DNA of 64,000 nucleotides. Origin: Candidatus Dechloromonas phosphoritropha. Its GTDB lineage: Bacteria > Pseudomonadota > Gammaproteobacteria > Burkholderiales > Rhodocyclaceae. A program made the position numbers and the translations under genes. The stretch is taken from the NCBI GenBank assembly GCA_016722705.1, contig JADKGN010000001.1:1-64000 (forward strand). The letters run 5' to 3'. Below the pieces are notes generated by a model. The model had not been told where the DNA came from, did not search any database, and saw only the letters and a program-made list of their open reading frames with translations. Below, one piece after another: positions 44,037-54,356 of this stretch (its first letter is position 1; each line of letters opens with the position of its first letter).

Positions 44037-44257
44037 GGTCGACCTCGTTGTTGGGGCAAAAATGAATGGGTGGCCATGGCGATCACGTAATCGTCGATGC
44101 TGGAACGGAAGCGCTCGCCGCAGGCATTTTCACCGCCGGCACCGAGTGCGACAGACAGTGACAGAAAATGTTCATCGTTCGGATGCGACGGCAAGGCGCC
44201 CGGCGCCTGGCGACGGCAGTCGGGCAGGGCGGGGCGAAGAGAGCGGGTTGGTGTCAT
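44033..44257 (-). CDS. Small hypothetical protein at the head of the cytochrome b561 operon
   Basis: 74 residues from ATG 44257, which has an AGGAG site 7 bases upstream. It ends with an ATGA overlap to the cytochrome gene, which supports real translation. No domain is recognised. It is Arg/Pro-rich at first (TPTRSLRPALPDCRRQAP), followed by HPNDEHFLSLSVALGAGGENACGERF and a middle-C-terminal YVIAMATHSF. The ribosome site lies inside a 29-bp repeat that recurs at 46324-46352. It could be a leader that couples translation. Confidence 0.5.
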   Translation of the reverse strand: MTPTRSLRPALPDCRRQAPGALPSHPNDEHFLSLSVALGAGGENACGERFRSSIDDYVIAMATHSFLPQQRGRP

Positions 44258-44278
44258 GCGAACAACTCCTGAAGCGAT
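44250..44278 (+). repeat. 29-bp direct repeat, left copy
   Basis: Matches 46324-46352 at 26 of 29 positions in the same orientation; the core of 21 bases (44258-44278) differs by one. The copy here covers the start codon and ribosome site of the small ORF at 44257. The pair bounds about 2.05 kb containing the ABC-type gene. Confidence 0.7.
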
Positions 44279-44437
44279 ATGCACACTTTAGCCGTTCTAC
44301 AGGATCAGAAATAGGCCACAATCTGCAAACATATATTGCAGAAATAGCAACAATGGCTACGCGCCGCAGGAAAAAAAGAGCTTTGCGGGCAGCGCCCGGG
44401 TTGCCGGACTGCAGCGCGGAATTTTCCCTTGGTGCGT

Positions 44438-46012
44438 CTAACGCCGGTCGCGGTGGGAAATCTCGACCACGCGCGCGCGCTGCGCGAGCTGTTCGACCAA
44501 TGCGGTGGCCTTGGTGCGATTGGTGGCGTCGAGATTGGCATCCCATTCGTCGAGCAGATAGACCGGGTGCTTCGTATTCGCGACGATCTCCCTGAGCACA
44601 CGCAACTGCCGCTCTCCCGAGGAGTAACCCTTCTTCAGCTCCGATTCCTCAGCCGCATTCATCTGGGCCGCATCGGGGACTTCCTCATCGACGTCGTCAT
44701 TTCCTGCGGCGGCCGGCGGGACGGCTGCCTGGTCACTGCGGTTAAACTCGAATGCCAGGCGATCTTGCGTCGGCCAGTAGTAAGCCTGTCCGCGCAAATG
44801 GTTCTTGAGCGCCGCCAGCAGCGTGGATTTGCCGGCGCCGTTGCCACCGCGCAGCGATACCAGACCGGTGGGGGCAGCCAGAACGTAGTGCACCGCGTCG
44901 GCCAGCGAGGAGCAGACCCGCTCCCGCATCCCGTCCTTGATCTGGAGGTGCCCGAAAACAATCCGGTCGACAAATCCCGGATCCTCCGCTGGCTCGATAT
45001 GCTCGCAGACGCCCTTGATGCGCGTCCACACAGCGATCATGTCGGTCAGCCCGGCCGTGAGCTGATGCATGTCCAGCGTCATCTCGATCTGCCGTGGCAG
45101 CGTTGCCGCCAGGGCGATCAGCAGGGCGGTGTTGCCGGCATCCTGCACGGCGACCCAGGCGGTCGTCGACAGCACGATCAGCAGCGCGATGACCCCGCTG
45201 ATCGCGCTCCAGCCCTCACGCGCCAGAATTGCCCTGATTTGCGCGACAAGGGCGTCTTGCAGGCGCTGGCGAAAATCACGGTGCCAGCGGGCGAAGTTGT
45301 AGCGGTTGCCGCTGAAAATATTGTCCCAGGCATTGTAGGTGCGTGCCCGCATGCGGTTGGTCATGCGCTGGTTGTGCAGGAAGGCCGCAGCCAGCGGCTT
45401 GCGCAGCAGCCACTGCAGGGTGATCAGGATGACGAACACGACAGCGAAGGAGAGTGGCAAACCAGCGTCGATTGCGAAGCCGAGAACTGCCGAATTGAAC
45501 AGCAGTTGAAAGAACAGGCGCAGATAGAACTGCAGGTTGTAGATCAGGTCGAAACAGATGTCGAAGGTTTCGCTGGTCAGGAACGGCTCGACCTGCTCGC
45601 GGCTGGCGGGGTCGGCCAGCAAGGCGGTGCGGAAGCGGTTACGCCGTGCGAAATGCAGCATGTAGCGACCGAAGGCGGCGAAGCCGGCGCGCTCGGCGAA
45701 GAGCCAGCTGACCGTGCCCGCCAGGTAGGAAAATGTCTGCACCACGATGATGGCGACAAAGGCGCCTGCCGAAACGTGTTCCTCGGTGATGTCGCGGGCG
45801 ATCTCGATCACCAGCCAGGTGGTCGCCGCCCCGCAGGCTTCCTCGACGATGATCAGCAGCAGCATGCCGAGTGCCGCCGCGCCGACGAAGAAACGAAGGA
45901 AGTCCCGCGGGTGAAAGTCCGCTGAAGGGGTCAAGGACATGGGCGGCAGAGTGAGCGGAAGAGTGTCCTGCTTGGCCGCAGGCCAGGGAAAACGTCTGTA
46001 CGGGCTGCGCAA
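44438..46012 (-). CDS. ABC transporter-like fused membrane/ATPase protein
   Basis: 524 residues. Six or so membrane segments in the first about 320 residues (starting RFFVGAAALGMLLLIIVEEA, AFVAIIVVQTFSYLAGTV), then an ATP-binding domain: Walker A GGNGAGKSTLLAAL, a signature-like YSSGERQ in place of LSGGQ, Walker B-like VYLLDEWDANLD and switch His in ISHRDR. The nucleotide domain is short and has an acidic insert (GNDDVDEEVPDAAQMNAAEESE). This resembles half-size exporters of the SyrD/PvdE-type cyclic-peptide class, as an inference. It has no partner gene beside it. An ATG 24 codons in (about 45940) is an alternative start. It lies between two copies of a 29-bp repeat and may be an insertion. 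Confidence 0.75.
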   Translation of the reverse strand: MRSPYRRFPWPAAKQDTLPLTLPPMSLTPSADFHPRDFLRFFVGAAALGMLLLIIVEEACGAATTWLVIEIARDITEEHVSAGAFVAIIVVQTFSYLAGTVSWLFAERAGFAAFGRYMLHFARRNRFRTALLADPASREQVEPFLTSETFDICFDLIYNLQFYLRLFFQLLFNSAVLGFAIDAGLPLSFAVVFVILITLQWLLRKPLAAAFLHNQRMTNRMRARTYNAWDNIFSGNRYNFARWHRDFRQRLQDALVAQIRAILAREGWSAISGVIALLIVLSTTAWVAVQDAGNTALLIALAATLPRQIEMTLDMHQLTAGLTDMIAVWTRIKGVCEHIEPAEDPGFVDRIVFGHLQIKDGMRERVCSSLADAVHYVLAAPTGLVSLRGGNGAGKSTLLAALKNHLRGQAYYWPTQDRLAFEFNRSDQAAVPPAAAGNDDVDEEVPDAAQMNAAEESELKKGYSSGERQLRVLREIVANTKHPVYLLDEWDANLDATNRTKATALVEQLAQRARVVEISHRDRR

Positions 46013-46037
46013 GGAATCAGAAAGCGACGCTCAACGC

Positions 46038-46067
46038 ACGGAAAGCAGACTCGCGTCTGCTTTCCGT
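46038..46067. repeat. Perfect 13-bp hairpin
   Basis: ACGGAAAGCAGAC (46038-46050) and GTCTGCTTTCCGT (46055-46067) with a 4-base loop. It lies just before the ABC gene start, between it and the tiny Lys-rich ORF, and could end that ORF's minus-strand transcript. There is no T-run. Confidence 0.6.
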
Positions 46068-46103
46068 GTCTTGCTCAAGAACGGCGTCGTCAGTCTGACG
46101 CCA

Positions 46104-46139
46104 TTACTTGGCTTTTTTACTCTTTTTCTTGGCGGCCAT
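46104..46139 (-). CDS. Tiny Lys-rich ORF (11 aa)
   Basis: ATG at 46139 with AAGGAA upstream, then MAAKKKSKKAK and TAA. Eleven codons with seven lysines; the hairpin at 46038-46067 lies downstream. It could be a real micro-protein, a leader peptide sensing lysine or charged-tRNA levels, or the end of a histone-like tail by chance. A second Lys-rich micro-ORF with a good ribosome site occurs at 55694. Expression is not shown. Confidence 0.35.
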   Translation of the reverse strand: MAAKKKSKKAK

Positions 46140-46323
46140 GGTCAGGTTCCTTGTGTGGTTGAACTAAGGGTTCGAACAGTCATGCATCTAGTTCGCGGAA
46201 GAGATTTTAATCGAGTTAGCCTTGCCGTGTCATGAAATTAATTGAAACGGGGACTGGCGTGGTTACGGGGCAACACACCAGCCCGCGCACCGTGCCGCGT
46301 CGAAGAGAGCATGGTGGCGAGTC

Positions 46324-46352
46324 GGGGTCAGGCGAACAACTCCTGAAACGAT
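46324..46352 (+). repeat. 29-bp direct repeat, right copy
   Basis: Right copy of the repeat at 44250-44278. It lies in the upstream region of the LysR gene, in a place where the small-ORF start codon of the left copy is changed to CTG. Together with the left copy it suggests that the 2 kb between them were inserted or duplicated there. Confidence 0.65.
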
Positions 46353-46426
46353 GCGGGAAACTGGGTCGACCCCGTTGATACGTTTTGCATGACAATCAGA
46401 CAATTATTATCGTGGATGGGGCAACA

Positions 46427-47314
46427 ATGGACAGACTCGACGCGATGCGCCTCTTTGTCCGGGTGGCCGAGCTCGACAGTTTTTCCGCCGTGGCGCTGCA
46501 GGCCGGCGTCGCGCGCTCGGTGGTGACACGGAAGATTGCGGCGCTCGAGACGCATCTCGGCGTCAAGCTGATGGCGCGCAGCACGCGCCGCTTGGCACTG
46601 ACTTCGGCCGGGTCAGCCTACCTGGAGAAGTGCCGGGTCGTCCTGAACCTGGTCGAGGCGGCCGAAGCCGATGTTGCCGAAGAGCGCCTGACCCCGCGCG
46701 GGAACATCCGCATCAGCCTGCCGCTCAGCTTTGGTCTCAAGCGGCTGGCGCCGCTGTTGCTCGATTTTTCGCAGCGCTACCCGGAAGTCGCGCTGGACAT
46801 GGATTACGGCGACCGCCGCATCAATCTCATCGAAGAAGGAATCGACCTGGCGATCCGCATTACCCCGCAACTGGAATCCGGCGACGTGGCGCGCAAGATT
46901 GGCACCGGCCGCATGCTGGTCGTCGCTGCCCCGCAATACCTCGCCCGCCACGGTCGACCGCAACATCCGGCGGAACTCGCGCATCACGAATGCCTTGGCT
47001 ATACCAATGTCGGCAGTCCCATGCTCTGGCAATTCATGGTCAACGGGCAACTCGAGAGCTTTCCGGTACGCAGCCGGATCAACGCCAACAATGGCGACGT
47101 GCTGACCGAGGCCGCGGCGCAGGGACTGGGAATCACCCTGCAGCCCGATTTCATTGCCGCCAGTTGCCTTGACGCCGGTCGGGTCGAGCAGATTCTTGCC
47201 GATTTCGCGATCCCCGAACTCGGCATCTACGCGATGCTGCCCGGCAACCGCCATGTGCCGCACCGCGTCAGGGTGCTGATGGACATGCTTTCTGCGGAGC
47301 TGACGACGGAATAG
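46427..47314 (+). CDS. LysR-family transcriptional regulator
   Basis: 295 residues from ATG 46427 (an upstream frame to 46385 is possible, but the LysR N-terminus starts at MDRLDAMRLF). The HTH reads MRLFVRVAELDSFSAVALQAGVARSVVTRKIAALETHLG; the effector-binding domain has ISLPLSFGLKRLAPLLLDF and MDYGDRRINLIEEGIDLAIRI, close to the CrgA/AaeR-type subgroup that acts on redox or aromatic stress. It probably faced the cytochrome b561-YceI-pirin operon before the insertion at 44.3-46.3 kb, so that operon is its likely target. The antiporter gene converges on it. Confidence 0.9.
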   Translation: MDRLDAMRLFVRVAELDSFSAVALQAGVARSVVTRKIAALETHLGVKLMARSTRRLALTSAGSAYLEKCRVVLNLVEAAEADVAEERLTPRGNIRISLPLSFGLKRLAPLLLDFSQRYPEVALDMDYGDRRINLIEEGIDLAIRITPQLESGDVARKIGTGRMLVVAAPQYLARHGRPQHPAELAHHECLGYTNVGSPMLWQFMVNGQLESFPVRSRINANNGDVLTEAAAQGLGITLQPDFIAASCLDAGRVEQILADFAIPELGIYAMLPGNRHVPHRVRVLMDMLSAELTTE

Positions 47315-47331
47315 CGCTGCTCCTTTCGGCG

Positions 47332-48435
47332 TCAGGCCGGCGGCCTCGCCGCTCTGATGTTGTTGCGCACGAAGCTGATGATCAGAGCGATGATGGTCAG
47401 CGGCAGAACGTAGCCGAGCATCGCTTCGGACAGGGCTGGCACGCTGTCATGCTGCATCGCAGCCAGCACCAGATAGGTCGTGTAGATGACGTAGTAGGCG
47501 AGGAAGACTGCGCCTTCCCAGCGAGCGATCTCGCGGCCGGTGATCATGATAGGCAGGCAAGCGACAGCGACGGCAAGCATCACCCAGATGTCGAAATGGC
47601 GCGCCGTTTCGGAAACTGCGATCCCGCCATCGGCCAGAATACCGGCGAGCCCGAGGCAGGCGAAAATGTTGAAGATGTTGCTGCCGACCACATTGCCGAC
47701 CGCGATATCGCGCTCGCCACGAACCGCGGCGACCAGCGAGGTGGCAATTTCCGGCATCGAGGTGCCGACGGCGACTACCGTCAGGCCGATGACCAGATCG
47801 CTTACCCCGAAGCTGCGGGCGACGGCGACGGCGGCATCGACCAGCCAGTCGGCGCCGAGGACAAGCAGGCCGAGGCCAGCGATGACCAGCAGGATCTGTA
47901 CGCTCCAGTGCGCATCCCAGCGACTGCCGGCATCCGGCATTTCGTTGGCGAACTCCTCCAGGGTAGCCTTGCTCGCCCGCCGCGACTGGATGACCAGAAA
48001 ACCGGTATAGACGACGACCAGAGCCAGAAACAGGGCGGCTTCGCCACTGCTGATGCGTCCGTCCAGAGCGAAAATGGCAAAAAGCAGGCTGGCGCCGATC
48101 ATGATCGGGATTTCCTGGCGGACGATCTGCTCGGCGACGACCAGCGGCGCGATCAGCGCGGACAATCCGAGAATCAGGAGAACGTTGGCGATATTGCTGC
48201 CGACGACGTTACCAATGGCCAGATCGCCGGAACCGTTCAGCGCGGCACCGACCGACACCGCCATTTCCGGCGCGCTGGTGCCGAAGGCAACGATGGTGAG
48301 ACCGACCACAAGCGGCGAAACACCGAGCGTCAGGGCGAGCCGTGAGGCCCCCCGCACCATGGCCTCGGCGCCGACGGTGAGGGCGGTGAGCCCAAGAACG
48401 AACATCATTGCGTGCTGGAGCATGGTTGCGAGCAA
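47332..48435 (-). CDS. Calcium/sodium antiporter (CaCA, YrbG-like)
   Basis: 367 residues with about 10-11 membrane helices. The two alpha repeats are clear: GTSAPEMAVSVGAALNGSGDLAIGNVVGSNIAN and, in the second half, GTSMPEIATSLVAAVRGERDIAVGNVVGSNIFN. Between them is a cytoplasmic loop (QSRRASKATLEEFANEMPDA). It exchanges Ca2+ for Na+ or H+ across the inner membrane. The stop is 17 bases from that of the convergent LysR gene. Confidence 0.92.
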   Translation of the reverse strand: MLATMLQHAMMFVLGLTALTVGAEAMVRGASRLALTLGVSPLVVGLTIVAFGTSAPEMAVSVGAALNGSGDLAIGNVVGSNIANVLLILGLSALIAPLVVAEQIVRQEIPIMIGASLLFAIFALDGRISSGEAALFLALVVVYTGFLVIQSRRASKATLEEFANEMPDAGSRWDAHWSVQILLVIAGLGLLVLGADWLVDAAVAVARSFGVSDLVIGLTVVAVGTSMPEIATSLVAAVRGERDIAVGNVVGSNIFNIFACLGLAGILADGGIAVSETARHFDIWVMLAVAVACLPIMITGREIARWEGAVFLAYYVIYTTYLVLAAMQHDSVPALSEAMLGYVLPLTIIALIISFVRNNIRAARPPA

Positions 48436-48548
48436 GAGGGGTGGTCGAACAGGCCGGAATGCGAATCTGCTTCGGCAAGCCGGTGGTCAAGGAAGTGGCA
48501 TTCTAATACTGCTGACTGGTGTCTGCCCGGCCGATCGCTACGAGAAAT

Positions 48549-48567
48549 GATCGAAGGAAGCCTTCGA

Positions 48568-48569
<2 letters not shown>
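48549..48569 (-). terminator. Hairpin at the stop codon of deaD
   Basis: GATCGAAGG/CCTTCGATC with a 3-base loop, overlapping the deaD stop codon (48568-48570). Read on the minus strand it is followed by a weak T-rich stretch, so it likely ends the deaD transcript. Confidence 0.5.
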
Positions 48570-50376
<1,807 letters not shown>

Positions 50377-50567
50377 GCTGTTTCCTTTCGACGTCGCGCC
50401 TTCTCTTTTTATGCTGGGCGACGTGTTGGCCCGACGGTCGGGCGGCCTGGGGACCCCGATGCAGCCGTACCGGGGGAGAGTCAATGGTGAAACCTGCAAA
50501 ACGAGTGGAAAGCGGTGGCTGCCCGGGAGACCTGCGGGCGCTGCATCAACCCATCGGATCTTCAAGT

Positions 50568-51362
50568 TTACTCGATTTCGAGCAGGGCCGCCAGTTCGCC
50601 GGCGGTGAAACCCGCCGCGAGGCGTGCACTTTCGTTGAGTGGTGCCTGCGGTCGGGGGCCATCGAAGGTCTTCAGCAGGTGGCGGTAGGTGCTTTCGGGT
50701 TCGAGATCGCGGTCGCCGCAGAGCTGGCGGAACCAGGCGTCGCCGAGGCCGACATGGCCGATTTCGTCGGCCAGGATGATGTCGAGCAGACGGGCCGATT
50801 CATGGTCGCCGGCCTCCGCCAGCTTCTGCCGGATCGGCGGCGTGGCGTCGAGTCCGCGCGCTTCGAGCAGGCGCGGGACCAGCGCCATGCGGGCCAGGAC
50901 GTCGCCGGTCGTCTTCTCGGCCATGTCCCAGAGGCCGGCGTGGGCGGCAAAGTCGCCGTAGTCGTGACCGAGTTCGCGCAGGCGCTGGCGCAGGATGGTG
51001 AAGTGATGGGCCTCCTCGGCGGCGACACCAATCCAGTCGGCGTAGTACTGCCGGGGCATGCCACGGAAGCGGGCGGCATGATCGAGCGCCAGGTTGATCG
51101 CCGAGTACTCGATATGGACGATGGCATGCAACAGCCGGGCGCGGCCTTCCGGGCTTTTTGCGCCGCGTTGCGGAACCTGCCTGGGCGGCACCAGTTCGGG
51201 GCGCGGCGGCCGGCCGCAGACCAGATCGACCGGCGTCGTGTCCTGCCAGTCGAGTATGCCGGCCTGCCAGTCAGTAGCGACTGTTGCGGTCAACGCCAGT
51301 TTTTGCCCGATTTCCGTGGTGGCCAGCGCCGCCGCGAGCGCCGCGAACAGCGAGCGGGTCAT
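50568..51362 (-). CDS. DUF455 family ferritin-like protein
   Basis: 264 residues. Four-helix-bundle iron-binding pattern: HIEYSAINLALDHAARF, then GVAAEEAHHFTIL, and DEIGHVGLGD, with Glu/His ligands in each helix. The family (often called 'ferritin-like domain-containing protein, DUF455') has no settled function; members are close to di-iron oxygenases. It overlaps the aldo-keto reductase gene at ATGA, so the two are co-translated. Confidence 0.85.
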   Translation of the reverse strand: MTRSLFAALAAALATTEIGQKLALTATVATDWQAGILDWQDTTPVDLVCGRPPRPELVPPRQVPQRGAKSPEGRARLLHAIVHIEYSAINLALDHAARFRGMPRQYYADWIGVAAEEAHHFTILRQRLRELGHDYGDFAAHAGLWDMAEKTTGDVLARMALVPRLLEARGLDATPPIRQKLAEAGDHESARLLDIILADEIGHVGLGDAWFRQLCGDRDLEPESTYRHLLKTFDGPRPQAPLNESARLAAGFTAGELAALLEIE

Positions 51363-52408
51363 GGCGCCGGGTTGGTGTAGCGCAGGTGGACGGCGTCGAT
51401 TTCAGCGAGCAGTTCGGCGGAAATCGGCGTTCGCGTGGCGGGCAGGGTTTCCTTGAGTTGCGCCAGTGATGAGGCGCCGATAATGGTGCTGCTGACGAAC
51501 CAGCGTGAGCGTGCGAAACCGAGCGCCAACTGAGTCAGGGTCAGGCCGTGCTTTTTGGCCAGCGCCGCGTAGGCGCTGACGGCGGGGATCACGTTGGGCT
51601 TGGCGTAGCGCTGGCCGAAGTTGGGCCACAGCGTCAGGCGGCCGGATGCCGCCGGATCGGCGAGGTACTTGCCTGTGAGGTGACCGAAGGCCAGCGCCGA
51701 ATAGGCGAGCAGGCCGACCTCTTCGCGGTGGCAGACTTCGGCGAGCGCGGTTTCGAAGGTCCGGTTGAGCAGACTGTAGGCATTCTGCGTGCACAGCACG
51801 CGCGGCAGGCCGAATTCATCAGCAAGGCGAACGAACTGCATGACACCCCAAGGGTGCTCGTTGGACAGGCCGATGGCGCGAACCTTGCCTTCCCGGACCA
51901 GTTCGGCGAGGGCGTCGAGTTGGTCGCGGATCGGCGTGCAGGCGCGCTCGTCAGCCGGATCGAATTGCCATTGGCCGAACATCGGCTGGTTGCGTTCCGG
52001 CCAGTGCAGCTGGTAAAGGTCGATGTAGTCGGTCTGCAGGCGTTGCAGCGAGCCGTCGATGGCGGCGCGGATATTGGCGCGGTCGAGCGCCGGCGGGCCA
52101 TTGCGGATCCAGCCCAGGTTGCGCGAGGGACCGGCGACCTTGGTGGCGACGATGATTTGCTCGCGCTGCTGGCGTTTGAGCCAGCGCCCGACAATGGTTT
52201 CCGAAACACCATAGGTTTCGGCGCGCGGTGGAACGGCGTACATCTCGGCGGTATCGAGGAAATTGACGCCGCTGGCCAGCGCGTAATCGAGCTGGCTGTG
52301 GGCGTCGGCCTCGCCGGTCTGCTCGCCGAAGGTCATCGTGCCGAGGCAGACATCGGGTACGACGAGCGTGCTGCGGCCGAGGGGGCGGGGATTGAACTGG
52401 CTGGCCAT
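51359..52408 (-). CDS. Aldo-keto reductase (Tas-like)
   Basis: 349 residues from ATG 52408; an upstream frame of 51 codons is arginine-rich and unlikely. TIM-barrel AKR: LGTMTFGEQTGEADAHSQLD, active-site Asp/Tyr in DTAEMYAVPP, catalytic Lys in ATKVAG, His in QLHWPERN, and the NADPH-binding FARSRWFVSSTIIGA near the end. The length and motif set fit the Tas/YajO-type aldo-keto reductases. Substrate unknown; pairing with DUF455 is seen in other betaproteobacteria. Confidence 0.92.
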   Translation of the reverse strand: MASQFNPRPLGRSTLVVPDVCLGTMTFGEQTGEADAHSQLDYALASGVNFLDTAEMYAVPPRAETYGVSETIVGRWLKRQQREQIIVATKVAGPSRNLGWIRNGPPALDRANIRAAIDGSLQRLQTDYIDLYQLHWPERNQPMFGQWQFDPADERACTPIRDQLDALAELVREGKVRAIGLSNEHPWGVMQFVRLADEFGLPRVLCTQNAYSLLNRTFETALAEVCHREEVGLLAYSALAFGHLTGKYLADPAASGRLTLWPNFGQRYAKPNVIPAVSAYAALAKKHGLTLTQLALGFARSRWFVSSTIIGASSLAQLKETLPATRTPISAELLAEIDAVHLRYTNPAP

Positions 52409-52434
52409 GGCTTTCTCCGGAATTTGGCGGGTTT

Positions 52435-52767
52435 TCAGGGTTGACCGCAGAGCACGCCGTAGATCAGCACGTGGCGCTGCCGGACTTCGTCGAACCCGGC
52501 GGGGACGATTGCGAGACGATGGTCTTCCGGCGCGCTGCAATGGGCTTCGACCCAGCGGCAAGCGGCGGCGAAGGCATCGTCGAAGCTGGCAAACAGGCCG
52601 TCAAGCTTCGCCGAGCGCACCGGCAGGAAGTTGCCGGACGCGCGGTCAAGCAGGGTGTCGGTATCGAGCATTTGAACGGCATAGCCGCCAGGCGGGCGCG
52701 GCAGGGACAGGTCGTCGAGGTCGAAGCGGTCGCCGAAAGTGTCGGTGCCGAATGCGGATCGCCGCAT
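52435..52767 (-). CDS. Hypothetical protein
   Basis: 110 residues, not recognised. The N-terminus is hydrophilic; a middle part (SFDDAFAAACRWVEAHC) is helical, followed by EDHRLAIVPAGFDEVRQRHVLIYGVLCG, a beta-alpha-beta-like end. No signal peptide. Small betaproteobacterial proteins of this type often sit near YdcH/GreB, as here. It is 26 bases from the aldo-keto reductase start, so it may be in one transcript. Confidence 0.6.
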   Translation of the reverse strand: MRRSAFGTDTFGDRFDLDDLSLPRPPGGYAVQMLDTDTLLDRASGNFLPVRSAKLDGLFASFDDAFAAACRWVEAHCSAPEDHRLAIVPAGFDEVRQRHVLIYGVLCGQP

Positions 52768-52787
52768 GCTGCTTGTCGCGCTGACGA

Positions 52788-53009
52788 CTAGGCTGGAATG
52801 TCGGGCACCAGCATTTGCTCGAGGTGCAGAATCCTGTCCTTCAGGGCCAGTTTGCGCTTCTTCAGACGGCGGATCAGCAGGTCGTCGGGCGGCGGGCTAT
52901 CCGTCAGGTGGGCAATGACCAGATCGAGATCGCGATGCTCGATCTGCAATTCCTGCAGTTGATGACGGAGATCGGCGATTTCAGCGTCGTTGAGTGATTG
53001 ATTGGGCAT
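52788..53009 (-). CDS. YdcH family (DUF465) protein
   Basis: 73 residues. An all-helical coiled coil with the YdcH/DUF465 ends: ADLRHQLQELQIEHRDLDLVIAHL and LLIRRLKKRKLALKDRILHLEQML. Small proteins of this family are conserved in proteobacteria, with unknown function. It is divergent from the gene at 53076, with a 66-base spacing. Confidence 0.85.
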   Translation of the reverse strand: MPNQSLNDAEIADLRHQLQELQIEHRDLDLVIAHLTDSPPPDDLLIRRLKKRKLALKDRILHLEQMLVPDIPA

Positions 53010-53075
53010 GGTGCATTCCTTGCGACGGGCGATGTTTTGCTAGAATAACCGAAGGCTTCTCGGGAGGAGGGAAAA

Positions 53076-53384
53076 ATGCAACATCACGTCATCGTGTCGT
53101 TCGGCAGGAACAAGGAATACGAGTTCAGGTTTGCCGGCGGCGGCCATGCCGACGAGGCGCGCAAGTGGTTCGAGCGCGAGTTCAAGGCGCTTGAATGCGA
53201 TGTTGCGACGCCGACCGGGAAGATCCTCGCCGTCGACCGCATCCTCAGCGTCGCAAGATATGCCGGCGAGGCGCGCTTTCGCGACCGGCAGGGCTGGTCG
53301 GAGCAATTCGCGAAGAACACCGCCGCCATCCTCGGCCGCGACCTGATCCGGGTGGATGTCCCGAACTATCTTATCGGGTACTGA
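53076..53384 (+). CDS. Hypothetical protein preceding greB
   Basis: 102 residues, with a GGGAGG-like site (GGAGGAGGG) before the ATG. Not recognised. It is an alpha/beta small protein (HHVIVSFGRNKEYEFRF, ARKWFEREFKALE, ILAVDRILSVARYAGEARFRD). Its stop codon shares a base with the greB start (TGATG), so both genes are translationally coupled. A role linked to transcription elongation is only suggested by this linkage. Confidence 0.65.
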   Translation: MQHHVIVSFGRNKEYEFRFAGGGHADEARKWFEREFKALECDVATPTGKILAVDRILSVARYAGEARFRDRQGWSEQFAKNTAAILGRDLIRVDVPNYLIGY

Positions 53385-53941
53385 TGAACAAGGCGTTCGT
53401 CAGGGAGGCTGACGGCGATGATGACGAAAGTCTCGAACCGTCGCTGAAGCTGCCGCCGGGGACGCGCAATTACATTACCCCGCTCGGGCATTCCCGGCTC
53501 AGGGACGAACTGGAACATCTCGTCAAGCGCGAACGCCCGCAGGTAGTCGAGGTCGTCGCGTGGGCCGCGTCCAATGGCGACCGCTCGGAAAACGGCGATT
53601 ACATCTATGGCAAACGCCGCCTGCGCGAGATCGATCGGCGCATCCGCTTCCTCACCCGCCGTCTGGAGATTGCCGAGGTGGTCGACCCGTCGCGCCAGGT
53701 CGACAACGATCAGGTTTTCTTCGGTGCCTGCGTGACCGTAGCCGACGGCGAGGGCAATGAGAACACCTACACGATTGTCGGCGTCGACGAAGCCGATGCC
53801 GCTCGTGGCCTCATCAGCTGGGTTTCGCCGCTGGCACGGGCGCTGATCAAAGCACGCGCTGGCGACAACGTGCGCTTCCAGTCTCCACTCGGAGTCCGTG
53901 AACTCGACATCGTCGACGTCATCTACCAAAGGATCGTCTGA
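53384..53941 (+). CDS. greB: Transcription elongation factor GreB
   Basis: 185 residues from ATG 53384. GreA/B N-terminal coiled coil (ITPLGHSRLRDELEHLVKR) with the acidic tip GDRSENGDY that triggers RNA cleavage in backtracked polymerase, then the C-terminal globular domain (FFGACVTVADGEG, DIVDVIYQR). The 20-residue N-terminal extension (READGDDDESLEPSLKLPPGTRN) fits GreB rather than GreA. Coupled to the preceding 102-aa gene by a TGATG overlap. Confidence 0.93.
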   Translation: MNKAFVREADGDDDESLEPSLKLPPGTRNYITPLGHSRLRDELEHLVKRERPQVVEVVAWAASNGDRSENGDYIYGKRRLREIDRRIRFLTRRLEIAEVVDPSRQVDNDQVFFGACVTVADGEGNENTYTIVGVDEADAARGLISWVSPLARALIKARAGDNVRFQSPLGVRELDIVDVIYQRIV

Positions 53942-54049
53942 AGCCCGCGGCTGGATAGGCCGACCGTTTTCCGGACCAGGCGGCAGCGAATTATCAAAGT
54001 AAAGCAGACCTATCCGGTCGTCGTGCGCCGGGCGTTATTTTTCCGATCC

Positions 54050-54196
54050 ATGACGCGCGACCGCCAGATACTTGGAAATCGCGCGCGCCTCCCTCGCCCG
54101 GCTCGTTGCATCGCCGATGAACGCGACGAGATGTGGCTGCGCGACCAGATCATTGGTGGCAACCCGCGGCAGATGAAACTGCCGTTCGCGCCATAG
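54050..54196 (+). pseudogene. IS630-family transposase fragment
   Basis: The plus-strand frame ending at the TAG of 54194-54196 reads ERDEMWLRDQIIGGNPRQMKLPFA, which matches the HTH linker of IS630-type transposases (WxRDQIxGxxPRQxxLxF...LWTR). It stops in front of the expected LWTRxxV block, and no DDE domain is present. The left limit is approximate. It shows a past insertion next to greB, and may relate to the rearrangement of the oxidase locus at 56 kb. Confidence 0.5.
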
Positions 54197-54356
54197 AGTC
54201 GCCTGGCGATCAACGGCTTGTTAGCTTGACGCAGTGGCCGGAAAAAATACGGGCCTGGTTCAGGCACTCCGTTCTAAATGGAAGCGGCGCGCTGTTCCTG
54301 ATTCGGCTGCCGCCACCTATACTCGAGACACTGCGCTTGAGCGAGACATCGAGGGT

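Noticed and set aside
44429..45925. 498-codon plus-strand frame
   Set aside because: Antisense to the ABC gene, whose Walker A/B motifs on the minus strand are convincing.
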